Shown: positions 34,011 to 42,820 of the stretch, piece by piece
How positions within the stretch are numbered: the first letter of the stretch is position 1
How the letters are laid out: every line of letters begins with the position of its first letter
From: Jiella sonneratiae
GTDB taxonomy: Bacteria > Pseudomonadota > Alphaproteobacteria > Rhizobiales > Rhizobiaceae
DNA length: 64,000 nt
Reading direction: 5' to 3'
NCBI RefSeq assembly: GCF_017353515.1
Contig: NZ_JAFMPY010000001.1
Coordinates: 372,001 to 436,000, forward strand
Notes under the pieces: model-generated
The model's database searches: none
What the model was told of the DNA's origin: nothing
The model's input: only the letters and a program-made list of their open reading frames with translations
Translations under genes and position numbers: made by a program

Positions 34011-36524
34011 ATGCCGATCGCCACCGTCGTTGCCCTCGTCGCCGTCGTCGTCGCCCTCGGCTCGCTGGCGCGGCCGGTGGCGCGCTTCTTCCGGCTGCCG
34101 GTGTCGATCGTCCTGGCGGCCGGCGGCCTCGCCCTCGGCCTGCTCTGCCTCTATTCGATCGAGAACCCCGGCTCGATGCTGCCGGCGACGTTCTCGGCCA
34201 TGGTGCTCGACCTTCCCGTCGGCTCGCACCTCTTCCTTTACGTCTTCCTGCCGACGCTGATCTTCCAGGGCGCGCTCGACGTCGACATGCACAGGATCCG
34301 CGAGGACGTCCTGCCGATCGTCATCCTCGCCCTCGTCGCGGTGATCGTCGCGACCTTCGGCGCCGGCCTCGCGCTGTGGCCGCTGGCCGGCATGCCGCTC
34401 GTCGCCTGTCTCCTCGTCGCCTCGCTGATCGCCACCACCGATCCGGTCGCGGTCATCGCGATCTTCCGCGAGGTCGGCGCTCCGGAACGGCTGACGCGGC
34501 TCGTCGAAGGCGAGAGCCTGTTCAACGACGCCGCGGCGATCTCGCTGTTCCTGATCTTCACCACCGCCCTCACCGCCCCCGGCTCGCTCTCGGCCCTGTC
34601 GGTCGCGGCGAGCCTGATCCTCCTGCCGCTCGGCGGCGCCGTGCTCGGCTGGGCCGTCGCCCAGGCCTTCCTCGTCCTGTCGCGCTCGCTCGCGGACGAC
34701 CGCATCGCCTTCGTCTCGCTCAGCCTCGCCGTCCCCTACCTCGCCTACTGGATCGGCGAGGAGGTGCTGGAGGTCTCCGGCGTCATCGCCGTGGTTTCGG
34801 CCGGCGTGACGCTGGCGACCTTCGCCCCCGGCCGGATCGCCGGCGACACCTGGCGCCACCTCAAGGACACCTGGGAACAGCTGGCCTCCTGGTCGGCCAT
34901 CCTGATCTTCGTGATGACCTCGCTGCTCGTCCCGCGCCTCGTCGGCGGGGCGACGCCGCACGACCTTTTGCTGCTCCTCGTCGTCTTCGCCGCGACGCTC
35001 GTCGCGCGCGCCCTGGTGATCTTCGGCTGCTTTCCGCTGCTGTCGCGGTTCGGCCTCTATGACGGGGTGTCCCGCTCCTATGCGGTGGTGATGATCTGGG
35101 GCGGCCTGCGGGGGTCGATGACCCTGGCGCTGGCCCTCGCCGTCACCGAGAATCCGGCGATCCCGCGTCCGGTCGCCGCCTTCGTCGCGACGATCGCGAC
35201 CGGCTACACGCTGGCGACGCTGTTCGTGCAGGGCACCACGCTGCGCCTGCTGATCCAGGGTCTGAGGCTGGACGTCCTTTCCGGCGTCGACCGCGCGATC
35301 CGCGATCTCGCGCTGTCGGCGACCTCGGAGAAGGTCGAGGCGCTGGCCCGCTCCATGGCCGAGCGCTTCCGCACCTTCTCGCGCAATGAAAGGATCGGGG
35401 ACGACGACCTCGACTTCGTCATCGATCCGGTGACCTCCACGGCGAGCCTCTGCGAAGAGGAGAAGCTGCGGCTCGCGCTGATCACCCTGTCCGACCGCCA
35501 GCGCGACATCGTCCTCTCCCGCTTTGCCGAAGGCAAGGTCGCGCCGCCGATCGCCCGCGAACTGACGGCCGCCGCCCGGCAGCGCCTCGACCTCGTCCGC
35601 GCCCGCGGCGCCGAGGGCTACGACGTCGCCACCCGCAACGAGATCGGCTTCGACCGCCTCGACCGGATGAGCCTGCAACTGCAGCGGCGTCTCGGCTACA
35701 GCCGGCTGCTCGCCCGGCGGCTCGGCGACCGCTTCGAGCGCCTGGCCGAGATCTCGCTGGTCATCGACCGGCTGGTGCCCTTCGCCGACGCCGAGCTCAG
35801 GCCGGTCCTCGGCGCGGAGCCGGCCGTCGGCGCGACGGCGGCGCTGAAACAGCGCCAGGACGTCGTCGAGCGCGAGATCGCGGCGATCCGCCTGCAATAT
35901 CCGGCCTATGTCGCGAAACTCGAGCGGATGATCATCGCGCGCTCCATCCGCGCCTTCAAGGCAGCGGAGATCGAGCGGCTGCGCCAGTCCGGCGTCATCA
36001 ACAGCGAGGTCGAGCGCAGCGTCCTCAAGGGCCTCGGTCCGGCGCGGCTCGTCGAGACGCGGCGGCCGGAGCTCGATCTCGGCCTCGACACGCTCAGCCT
36101 GATCGAGCGCTGCGACCTCTTCGCCGGCCTCGACGCGCGGGTGAAAACCGAGCTCGCCCGGCATCTGAGGCCGCATTTCGTGCCGCCCGGCCTCACCGTG
36201 ATCCGCACCGGTGAGATCGGCGACGCGGCCTATTTCATTGCCTCGGGCGCGATGGAGGTGGAGCGCGGCGACGTCAAGGTTCGGCTCGGCAGCGGCGAGA
36301 TCTTCGGCGAACTCGCGCTGATCTTCGACATCCGGCGGCAGGCCGACGTCAGGGCGATCGCCTATTCGTCGCTGCTGCGGCTCTCCGCCCAGGACTTCGC
36401 GCGGTTCCTCGAGCGCCATCCGGACATACGCGCCAAGATCGAGGCGGTGGCGAGGGCGCGGATGGACGAGAACCAGATGGCGATGCCGAAGGAGCGCGTC
36501 GCGATGAGCGAGCCGGTCGCCTGA
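34011..36524 (+). CDS. cation/proton antiporter with C-terminal cyclic-nucleotide-binding domain
   Basis: Residues about 1-430 are a 12-helix NhaP/NHE-type antiporter: LYVFLPTLIFQGALDVD, IATTDPVAVIAIFREVGAPE, EGESLFNDAAAI and WGGLRGSMTLALALAV are its hallmarks. A long helical linker follows (about 430-700), then a CAP-type cyclic-nucleotide-binding domain (about 705-815) with a phosphate-binding cassette FGELALIFDIRRQADVRA that keeps the glycine, glutamate and arginine that hold the cyclic phosphate. The 837-residue design is that of sperm-type NHEs (SLC9C) and their bacterial relatives, where cyclic nucleotides modulate exchange. It converges with an adenylate cyclase 16 bp away. Confidence 0.92.
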   Translation: MPIATVVALVAVVVALGSLARPVARFFRLPVSIVLAAGGLALGLLCLYSIENPGSMLPATFSAMVLDLPVGSHLFLYVFLPTLIFQGALDVDMHRIREDVLPIVILALVAVIVATFGAGLALWPLAGMPLVACLLVASLIATTDPVAVIAIFREVGAPERLTRLVEGESLFNDAAAISLFLIFTTALTAPGSLSALSVAASLILLPLGGAVLGWAVAQAFLVLSRSLADDRIAFVSLSLAVPYLAYWIGEEVLEVSGVIAVVSAGVTLATFAPGRIAGDTWRHLKDTWEQLASWSAILIFVMTSLLVPRLVGGATPHDLLLLLVVFAATLVARALVIFGCFPLLSRFGLYDGVSRSYAVVMIWGGLRGSMTLALALAVTENPAIPRPVAAFVATIATGYTLATLFVQGTTLRLLIQGLRLDVLSGVDRAIRDLALSATSEKVEALARSMAERFRTFSRNERIGDDDLDFVIDPVTSTASLCEEEKLRLALITLSDRQRDIVLSRFAEGKVAPPIARELTAAARQRLDLVRARGAEGYDVATRNEIGFDRLDRMSLQLQRRLGYSRLLARRLGDRFERLAEISLVIDRLVPFADAELRPVLGAEPAVGATAALKQRQDVVEREIAAIRLQYPAYVAKLERMIIARSIRAFKAAEIERLRQSGVINSEVERSVLKGLGPARLVETRRPELDLGLDTLSLIERCDLFAGLDARVKTELARHLRPHFVPPGLTVIRTGEIGDAAYFIASGAMEVERGDVKVRLGSGEIFGELALIFDIRRQADVRAIAYSSLLRLSAQDFARFLERHPDIRAKIEAVARARMDENQMAMPKERVAMSEPVA

Positions 36525-36540
36525 CGCCCGCCGCCCTGCG

Positions 36541-38526
36541 TCAGGACGCCTCCATCCGGTGCGGGGCCTCTTTCAGGGGCTTGGCGTTCCGGCGCGCTTC
36601 GCGGGCGGCGATCGTCGCATGAAGCCCGGCGAGCGCCGGACGGTCGGCGAAGCACGCCGCGTCGCCCCCGCCTTCGCCGGCAAGAAGTGCCTCGACCGCA
36701 ACATCGAAGCGTTTCCTCGCCTCGTCGCCGAGCGGCTCTACGGACAGCACCGTATAGACCGGCGCGACGCCGCTCCGCCCCTTCACGGCGATGCGGGCGA
36801 CGAGCAGCGGCGCCAGCCCGGGTGAGATCGCCGCCGCGGTCGCCGCGCCGACGAGCAGCGGCACGGCGCATTCCTTCGAGGCGCTTTCGAGCCTGGAGGC
36901 GTAGTTCACGGCATCGCCGAGGACCGAATAGTCGAAGCGGGTCGCCGACCCCATGTTGCCGACGACGCAGGTTCCGGTGTTGATGCCGACGCCGACCGCG
37001 AGCTTCGGCGCCGCCGCGCCGAGCTCGGCGCCGAGCTCCGCATTCAGCCCCTCGACGGCCGCGAGCATGGCCAGCCCCGCCTCCACCGCGTGGCGCGCAT
37101 GGTCGGGATCGTCGAGCGGCGCGTTCCAGAAGGCCATGATGCAGTCACCGATGAACTTGTCGATCGTCCCGCCGCGATCGAGCACCGCCTGCGACAGCGG
37201 CGTCAGCAGCCGGTTGATGAGCTGGGTCAGGCGCTCGGGCTCGTCCTTCATCGACTCGGCCAGGGTGGTGAAGTTGCGGATGTCGGAAAACAGGATGGTG
37301 AGTTCGCGCCGCTCGCCGCCGAGCTTCAGGGCGGAGGGATCGCGGGCCAGCCGCTCGACCAGGGCCGGCGCGAGATAGTGGCCGAAGGCGCGGATGACGC
37401 CGCGGCGCATCGCCCGCTCCTGGGTGATGTCACGCGCGGCGAGCGGCGCGAGCACCGCGGCGACGGCGAGCGAAGGGGCGAGCGGCGGCAGGAACAGCCG
37501 CAGGCCGAAGAAGGCCGCGGCGCTGGCGCCGAAGACGGCGGCGACGAGGCAGAGCCCGGCGAGGACGCTCCACAGATCCGCCGGCCGGAAGGCGACGAAG
37601 GCCGCGGCGAACGCCGCGACGACGACGAAGCCGGCGACGAGCGGCAGGCCGGCCGGGCGGAGCGTCAAGGCGTGGCGCAGATTGTCGGCGATCGTCGCCT
37701 GGATCTCGACACCCGGCACCAGCATTCCGGTCGCCGAGGTAAACGGCGTCGCGAAGCTGTCGGCACCGCCGGTCTCGGCCGGGATCGCCATCTGCAGGCT
37801 GCGGCCGACCACGGCGATCTTGCCCTTCAGGAAGCCGGGGGGAAGGAACGTTCCGGGATCGAGCGCCTGATAGTAGGAGACGGTCGGATAGCTGCGGGCC
37901 GGGCCCATCGGACGGAGCAGGCCGCCGGCCGCGGCGACAGGCGCCTCGCCGGCCGCTTCGAGAAGCTTTGCGGCAAAGCCGTCCGGCGCGGCCGGCACCC
38001 GCCGCAGCACGTTGTCGGGATCGAGCGAGACCGAGGCGAGCCCGACCCGCGCGCCGGCGGCGACGAATTCCGGCAGCGGCTCGGTGCGGATGAGCTGGCT
38101 CATCTGCGGCGTCTCGATGACGCTCTCGTCGGCGGCAAGCACCACGTCCGGTCCGAGCGCCTGCGCCAGCGCCGCGTCCGCCGCCTCGCTGGAGGGTTCT
38201 GCGAAGACGAGATCGAGGCCGATCGCCCTGACGCCGGCCTGTCTCAGCGCGTCGACCAGCCTGGCATGCAGGTCCCGCGGCCATGGCCATTGCAGGCCGA
38301 TCTCGGCGAAGGAGGGTTCGTCGATCGCCACGACGACGATGCCGCCGTCACCGTCACCGTCATCCGCCGTCGCGGCCACGGGCGGCGACAGCGTCGCGAA
38401 GAGATCGAAGACCCGCGCCTCGGCCATGCGGAAGGGCTGCCAGAGCGACAGGCCGAGGCACAGGAGGATCGCCGCCGCCGCACAGAATGCCGTCTCGACG
38501 ATGCGCCGGCGTTTCGTCCGGTCCAT
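36541..38526 (-). CDS. CHASE2-domain class III adenylate cyclase
   Basis: The 661-residue protein has an N-terminal helix (11-30), an extracytoplasmic CHASE2 sensor (about 35-280), three membrane helices (about 295-360) and a cytoplasmic cyclase domain (about 400-600). Metal-binding Asp415 (FSDIRNF) and Asp461 (KFIGDC), the adenine-selecting Lys457, and transition-state Asn541 and Arg545 (VNYASR) are present. The position usually Asp in class IIIa enzymes is Ser534 (FDYSVLG), as in class IIIb cyclases. It should make cAMP. Its ATG directly abuts the stop of the FecR-TPR-barrel gene, so the two are coupled. Confidence 0.93.
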   Translation of the reverse strand: MDRTKRRRIVETAFCAAAAILLCLGLSLWQPFRMAEARVFDLFATLSPPVAATADDGDGDGGIVVVAIDEPSFAEIGLQWPWPRDLHARLVDALRQAGVRAIGLDLVFAEPSSEAADAALAQALGPDVVLAADESVIETPQMSQLIRTEPLPEFVAAGARVGLASVSLDPDNVLRRVPAAPDGFAAKLLEAAGEAPVAAAGGLLRPMGPARSYPTVSYYQALDPGTFLPPGFLKGKIAVVGRSLQMAIPAETGGADSFATPFTSATGMLVPGVEIQATIADNLRHALTLRPAGLPLVAGFVVVAAFAAAFVAFRPADLWSVLAGLCLVAAVFGASAAAFFGLRLFLPPLAPSLAVAAVLAPLAARDITQERAMRRGVIRAFGHYLAPALVERLARDPSALKLGGERRELTILFSDIRNFTTLAESMKDEPERLTQLINRLLTPLSQAVLDRGGTIDKFIGDCIMAFWNAPLDDPDHARHAVEAGLAMLAAVEGLNAELGAELGAAAPKLAVGVGINTGTCVVGNMGSATRFDYSVLGDAVNYASRLESASKECAVPLLVGAATAAAISPGLAPLLVARIAVKGRSGVAPVYTVLSVEPLGDEARKRFDVAVEALLAGEGGGDAACFADRPALAGLHATIAAREARRNAKPLKEAPHRMEAS

Positions 38527-41500
38527 CTAGAACCGTGCCTGCATCGTCGCGCGGATGGTCCGCTGCGCCGTCGGCACCAGCGGCGCGACCTCGACGGCTT
38601 CGTCGAAGAGGTTGTAGACGCCGAGATCGACGGCGAGATGCCGGTCCTCGCTTTCCCACGAGCCGAACACGTCGGTGACGAAGGCGTCGTCGAGCCGCTG
38701 GTTGCCGATGTGGGATTCGCGGTGGCCGAGATAGGTCTCGCGGGCGGTGACCTTGATCCGGCTCGGGTCGACATAGGTCAAAGCGACGTTTCCGCCCCAG
38801 TCGGGCACATAGGGGATGTCGCCCGTGGCGCCGGCGACGGTTCCCTTCGACCAGCTCCGGGCGAGCGTCGCCGAGGCGCCGAAGCCGCCGCCGAGCCAGC
38901 TGTTGACCGTCAGGGACAGCCGGTCGAGCCTGGCGTCGTCGACCGTGACGGCGTCGATATAACCGGGCACTTCGAAGGCGAGACCGGCAAAGTCCTGGTG
39001 CTGGTATTCGACCGCCGTGAAGAGGTGCCGCGACCACTCGCTGTCGAGGCGCACGATGGAGGTGTCGACATGTTCGACGCCGCCGCCCAGCGCGTTGGAC
39101 CGCAGCCCCACGACGCCGATCGGCGCCAGCGTGTAGCTGTCCTGCTCCGGCCGTTCGCGCAGGAAGCCTGCCCTGAGCCACTGCCCCTCGACCGGCATGT
39201 AGGCCGCGCCGAAGCGCGGCGCGAGGAACTCGTCCCGCTCCGCCCCGTCGGTCTCGGTCGTCGAGCCGAACAGGCCCGCCTCGAAGCGCAGCGCGTCCGT
39301 CGCCTCGAAGGTCGCGTCGATCCAGGCGCGGCCGAAATTCGAACGGCTTTCGGAGGACGCGACCGAGATCAGCCGGGGAATGCCGGCGGCATCGAAGGCG
39401 TAGAGTTCGCCGGCGGTCTGCGACCGCTGGCCGCCGTATTCGCCGCCATATTCGAGGGTGAAGGGTTCGAAGCCGACGATGTGCGAGGCGCTGGCCTTCA
39501 GGAGGTCCTGCCGGGCGTTGGCGGCATAGGCGCCGAGGACGTTCTGGTAGAGGAGTTCGAGCGGCACCAGCGCCTGCTCGCCGTCGTTCCGCACCCCGAA
39601 GACCGCGACGTCGAGGACGTTGTGATAGCCGAAGGTGTGGGAGAAGCCGAGCGTGCCGAGGAAGGTGTCGTCGCGGGCCGTGTCGCCGCGGGTGAACGGG
39701 ATCGCCTCCAGCGCCTCGTTGCCGGTCCCGCGCGCGGCCGAGACGAAGCCGGCGACGCGGTCGTAAGGGGTGACCTGGAGGCCGAAGCCCCCGACCAGCC
39801 GGTAGTTGTCATCGTCCTGGTCGGCATAGTCCGGGGAAGTCGACTCGCCGCTCACCTGCAGCATCATCGAATAGGGCAACGGGTCGTAGCCGAGCGACTG
39901 GACGCCCGCACCATACACCCCGCCGGACTGGCCGGCGCGGCTGAGGACGCCGCCGCTGAAGGAGAATTCCGTGAACGGCGTGGTGACGAAGGACGGGCGC
40001 AGGTTGGAGCCGGCGAGGCTGAGAGCATCGCCGAGAATGCCCTTGGTCAGGAGCGAGAAGCCCCTGCTGTCGACGTCGGCATCCGGCCCGGCGATCTCGT
40101 CGCCGCGGGAGAGCGAGAACGGCGCCGGCGTGCCGTAGAGCGCCCGGTCGAAATAGCCGGCCGATTCGAACGGATCGAAGACCAGTTCGCTCCAGTAGTT
40201 GCCCCAGGCGTCGAGCGACAGGAACCCGTAGGCCGAGGCCAGCGCCGAGCCGGAATCGCGCGTCGCATGGATCGACTGGTAGTCGCCGCCGCGGGCGCGG
40301 ATCCGCTCGACCGCCCGATGCGCGTATTCGATCGCGTCGTCGGCCTGATACTGGTCGACCGCGAGCGCGGCGAGATATTGCGCGGCGAGCACGCTGTTCG
40401 GGTCGAGCCGGTCGGCGTCGTCGAAGGCCTGGCGCGCATGCTCGATGTCGCCATTGGCGGCATAGGCCTCGCCGAGGGTGAGAAGCACGTCGGAATAGGC
40501 CGGGTTGGTCGCCGAGGCCTTCAGCAGGCTGTCGAGGGCTGCCTTTTCCTCGCCCTCGAGCAGTTGCTGCGTGCCCCGCACCATATAGGCGATGGTGAAG
40601 GACGGATCGGCCTCGAAGACCGCGTCCGTCATGGCGCGCGCCTCCGCGACGCGGCCCTGCGCCAGATAGACCATGGCGAGATTGGCGCGGTTGATCGGAT
40701 CTTCCGGATCGATCTCGACGGCCCTCAGCAGCGCCGCCTCCGCCTCGCGCATCGCCCCGCGTTCCGCGAGCGCCAGGCCGTAGACGTTGAGCAGCGCCGT
40801 GTTGCCCGGGGCGAGCGCCAGCCCTCTCTCGAGGTCGGCGATCGCCCCCTTCAGGTCCGATTCGGCATTGGCTCGGTAGTCCGCCCGGGCGGAGAGCACT
40901 TCGGGATCGTCCGGATCCAGCGCATAGGCGCGGTCGGCGGCGCGCTTTGCCGTCTTGTAGTCGCTGGCGAACATCGCGACCTTGCTCAAAAGCGCCTCGA
41001 ATTCCGGGTCGTTGGAAAACCGCGGCTCGGCATCGAGCAGGATCTGCAGCGCCTCGCGCGGGGTCTTGAGGATCGCCGCGATCACCGCCTCGCCGGCGAC
41101 CGAGATCCGGTCGTTCGGATCGGGCCTCGGCGCCGGCGGCACGTGCCGCGGATCGGCGAGCGAGCGGGCGTAGTAGAGGAAGTAGGTCGCGGTGGTCCGG
41201 CGCTCGCCGGAAAGCTGCGGCAGGGCGGCCTCGTAGAGCCTGACGGCCTCGGCGTAGCGCTGCCGGCCCGCGGCGATGTTCGCCTGAAGCAGGGTGAGCC
41301 GCGCCGCCCGCGCTGCCGTCAGCGGGCCCTGCCGGGCATCGGCGATCATACGCTCGGCGACCTTCCGCCCGTCGCGGTCGGCGGCGATCTCGGCCGCCAG
41401 CACCCGGTCCTCGGCGCTGCGGGAACCGGCGGGGATGGCGGCGAGCCGGCGCTGCTCCTGAAGCAGCCGGCGGTTCGGCAGGGGTGTCGTCGGAAAGGAT

Positions 41501-42159
41501 TCGAAGGCCGAGCGCAGAGAGACGTTGACGAGCATCTGCTCATGCACGTCGTCGGCGACGATGACGTTCTTGGTCGGCGCCTCGCCGAGCGTCGCGGCCG
41601 CCGCCTCGCCCTGGCGCACGGTCACCGAGCCCTGCGGGTTGGAAAACTGCACCTCGCCGTCCAGCACCGACAGGGTCGTGCGGCTGCCTTCGGCCTGCAT
41701 CGCCCAGTCTGTGCCGCGGATCGCCGCGGTGGCGGCGGCCGTCTCGACGAACACGCCGGAGCCGCCGCGCGCCGCACGACCAAAGATCTGGCCGCTCTGC
41801 AGCACCAGCTTCGTGTCGCCGCCGGGCACCCGCTCCTTGACGATCAGCGTCGAGTTCCGCCCGACGCGGATCTGCGTCTGGTCGGAGAACAGGATGGCCA
41901 GCTGCCCGGCGGAATTCGTCCTGAGGACGTCGCCGGTCTTGACCTCCTGCAGGACCTCGACGCCGCGCCACGCCGGCGCCTCGACGAACTCGATCTCTTC
42001 GCCGAGCTTGGTCGCGACGACCGACCCGGCGGCCGGGGCGACCCGCGGAACCGGGTCGGCGCCGGCGGCGGTGGCGGCGAAGCCGCAGGCGGCCAGGAGA
42101 GTGAGACGGCAACGCGTCCGATGCATCGCGGGGAAACTCGAGACTTGACGATGCGGCAT
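38527..42159 (-). CDS. FecR-TPR-beta-barrel outer-membrane protein
   Basis: This 1,210-residue protein combines an export signal (core MHRTRCRLTLLAACGFAATA), a FecR domain (about 60-200: VKTGDVLRTNSAGQLAILFS and RGTDWAMQAEGSRTTLSVLD), a long run of TPR repeats (about 230-600), and a C-terminal region (about 620-1210) rich in alternating beta-strands that ends in phenylalanine (TMQARF), the outer-membrane-barrel signature. FecR domains sense or relay envelope signals. It lies directly upstream of the CHASE2 cyclase with no gap, which suggests it delivers a signal to that sensor. An alternative start at 42126 gives a more typical signal peptide. Confidence 0.85.
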   Translation of the reverse strand: MPHRQVSSFPAMHRTRCRLTLLAACGFAATAAGADPVPRVAPAAGSVVATKLGEEIEFVEAPAWRGVEVLQEVKTGDVLRTNSAGQLAILFSDQTQIRVGRNSTLIVKERVPGGDTKLVLQSGQIFGRAARGGSGVFVETAAATAAIRGTDWAMQAEGSRTTLSVLDGEVQFSNPQGSVTVRQGEAAAATLGEAPTKNVIVADDVHEQMLVNVSLRSAFESFPTTPLPNRRLLQEQRRLAAIPAGSRSAEDRVLAAEIAADRDGRKVAERMIADARQGPLTAARAARLTLLQANIAAGRQRYAEAVRLYEAALPQLSGERRTTATYFLYYARSLADPRHVPPAPRPDPNDRISVAGEAVIAAILKTPREALQILLDAEPRFSNDPEFEALLSKVAMFASDYKTAKRAADRAYALDPDDPEVLSARADYRANAESDLKGAIADLERGLALAPGNTALLNVYGLALAERGAMREAEAALLRAVEIDPEDPINRANLAMVYLAQGRVAEARAMTDAVFEADPSFTIAYMVRGTQQLLEGEEKAALDSLLKASATNPAYSDVLLTLGEAYAANGDIEHARQAFDDADRLDPNSVLAAQYLAALAVDQYQADDAIEYAHRAVERIRARGGDYQSIHATRDSGSALASAYGFLSLDAWGNYWSELVFDPFESAGYFDRALYGTPAPFSLSRGDEIAGPDADVDSRGFSLLTKGILGDALSLAGSNLRPSFVTTPFTEFSFSGGVLSRAGQSGGVYGAGVQSLGYDPLPYSMMLQVSGESTSPDYADQDDDNYRLVGGFGLQVTPYDRVAGFVSAARGTGNEALEAIPFTRGDTARDDTFLGTLGFSHTFGYHNVLDVAVFGVRNDGEQALVPLELLYQNVLGAYAANARQDLLKASASHIVGFEPFTLEYGGEYGGQRSQTAGELYAFDAAGIPRLISVASSESRSNFGRAWIDATFEATDALRFEAGLFGSTTETDGAERDEFLAPRFGAAYMPVEGQWLRAGFLRERPEQDSYTLAPIGVVGLRSNALGGGVEHVDTSIVRLDSEWSRHLFTAVEYQHQDFAGLAFEVPGYIDAVTVDDARLDRLSLTVNSWLGGGFGASATLARSWSKGTVAGATGDIPYVPDWGGNVALTYVDPSRIKVTARETYLGHRESHIGNQRLDDAFVTDVFGSWESEDRHLAVDLGVYNLFDEAVEVAPLVPTAQRTIRATMQARF

Positions 42160-42222
42160 GAATCTTTGCCGGCCACGTCGCTGTCAATCTGAGGACTGCA
42201 GGTTGAGACGCTGCGTCAAGTC
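42142..42222. promoter_or_regulatory. 9-bp inverted repeat in the divergent promoter region
   Basis: GACTTGACG (42142-42150) and its exact reverse complement CGTCAAGTC (42214-42222) lie 63 bp apart, spanning the gap between the FecR-TPR-barrel gene and the divergent small membrane-protein gene. Each arm contains a TTGACG hexamer resembling a -35. They could be paired promoters or a two-site operator. Confidence 0.35.
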
Positions 42223-42328
42223 GATTCCCGGATTGCGTGACCACGGCGCCACAGACGCCGGACGCGAGTTCCGGCAGAGCGATGATGTCACGTCACCGTC
42301 ACCCGAATCACGCCTGCTGGAGCGTCGG

Positions 42329-42811
42329 ATGTCCGAACGGCATCTCGTCCATCTCATCGAAGCCAACCGCATCTTCGCCGACCAGATCCGGACGGCCGAT
42401 CAGAAGGCGGCCTACATCTTCACCTTCATCCTCGCCCTTGTCGTCTGGTCCGCCGAGACGCGGCGCTCTTTCTCGCTGGAGCATCTCGCCGCGGCCGGCC
42501 CGGTCAACGCCGTCGCCAGCCTCGTCATGCTGGCGGCGGTGGGCACCGCCCTGATTTCGGCAATCTGCGTCGTCCTGCCCCGCTCGCGCCCGGGCACCAG
42601 CTTCCTGTTCTGGGGCGCGTGGCCCGCCGCGGGCGAGGCCCTCGACGCGGCGCGCAGCCGCGACGACACCGAGATCCTCTATCAGGACTATCTCCAGAAC
42701 ACCCGGACGCTCGCGGCGATCTGCCAGGCGAAGTACCGCCTCGTCGCCCTCGCCTTCCGCTCGATGTTCGTGGTTCTGGCGAGCTACATCGCCCTCCTGG
42801 TCTCCGGCTGA
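42329..42811 (+). CDS. small membrane protein resembling Pycsar transmembrane effectors
   Basis: The 160-residue protein has a helix starting RTADQKAAYIFTFILALVVW (residues 21-40), a second hydrophobic span (about 57-84) and a third at the C-terminus (about 144-159), with a conserved-looking segment YLQNTRTLAAICQAKYRLVA (121-140) between. The 'AD-x-KA' before the first helix and the 'Kyr..a' near the third are features I associate with the PycTM/DUF5706 family, whose studied members collapse membranes when a cyclase makes a cyclic nucleotide during phage attack. GGAG six bases upstream fixes the start. The match is from memory of short motifs, so it is tentative. Confidence 0.6.
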   Translation: MSERHLVHLIEANRIFADQIRTADQKAAYIFTFILALVVWSAETRRSFSLEHLAAAGPVNAVASLVMLAAVGTALISAICVVLPRSRPGTSFLFWGAWPAAGEALDAARSRDDTEILYQDYLQNTRTLAAICQAKYRLVALAFRSMFVVLASYIALLVSG

Positions 42812-42820
42812 GGCCGCCGG

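Noticed and set aside
30033-36419. Minus-strand open frame of 2,128 codons
   Set aside because: It runs antisense to four plus-strand genes with clear domains (antiporter, S58 peptidase, PAN protein, binding protein) and only its last 180 codons are a real gene, the flavin reductase. High GC suppresses stop codons in the antisense frame; the composition (Arg, Gly, Asp, Glu rich, no domains) is typical of such shadows.
36541-38526. Pyrimidine cyclase of a Pycsar defence system
   Set aside because: The adenine-selecting lysine (Lys457) and usual adenylate cyclase residues are present and there is a CHASE2 sensor; Pycsar cyclases are soluble and have altered base-selecting residues.
37090-42192. 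Plus-strand open frame of 1,700 codons
   Set aside because: Antisense to the CHASE2 cyclase and FecR-TPR-barrel genes, with low-complexity Arg/Gly/Glu/Asp-rich translation and no recognisable domain.
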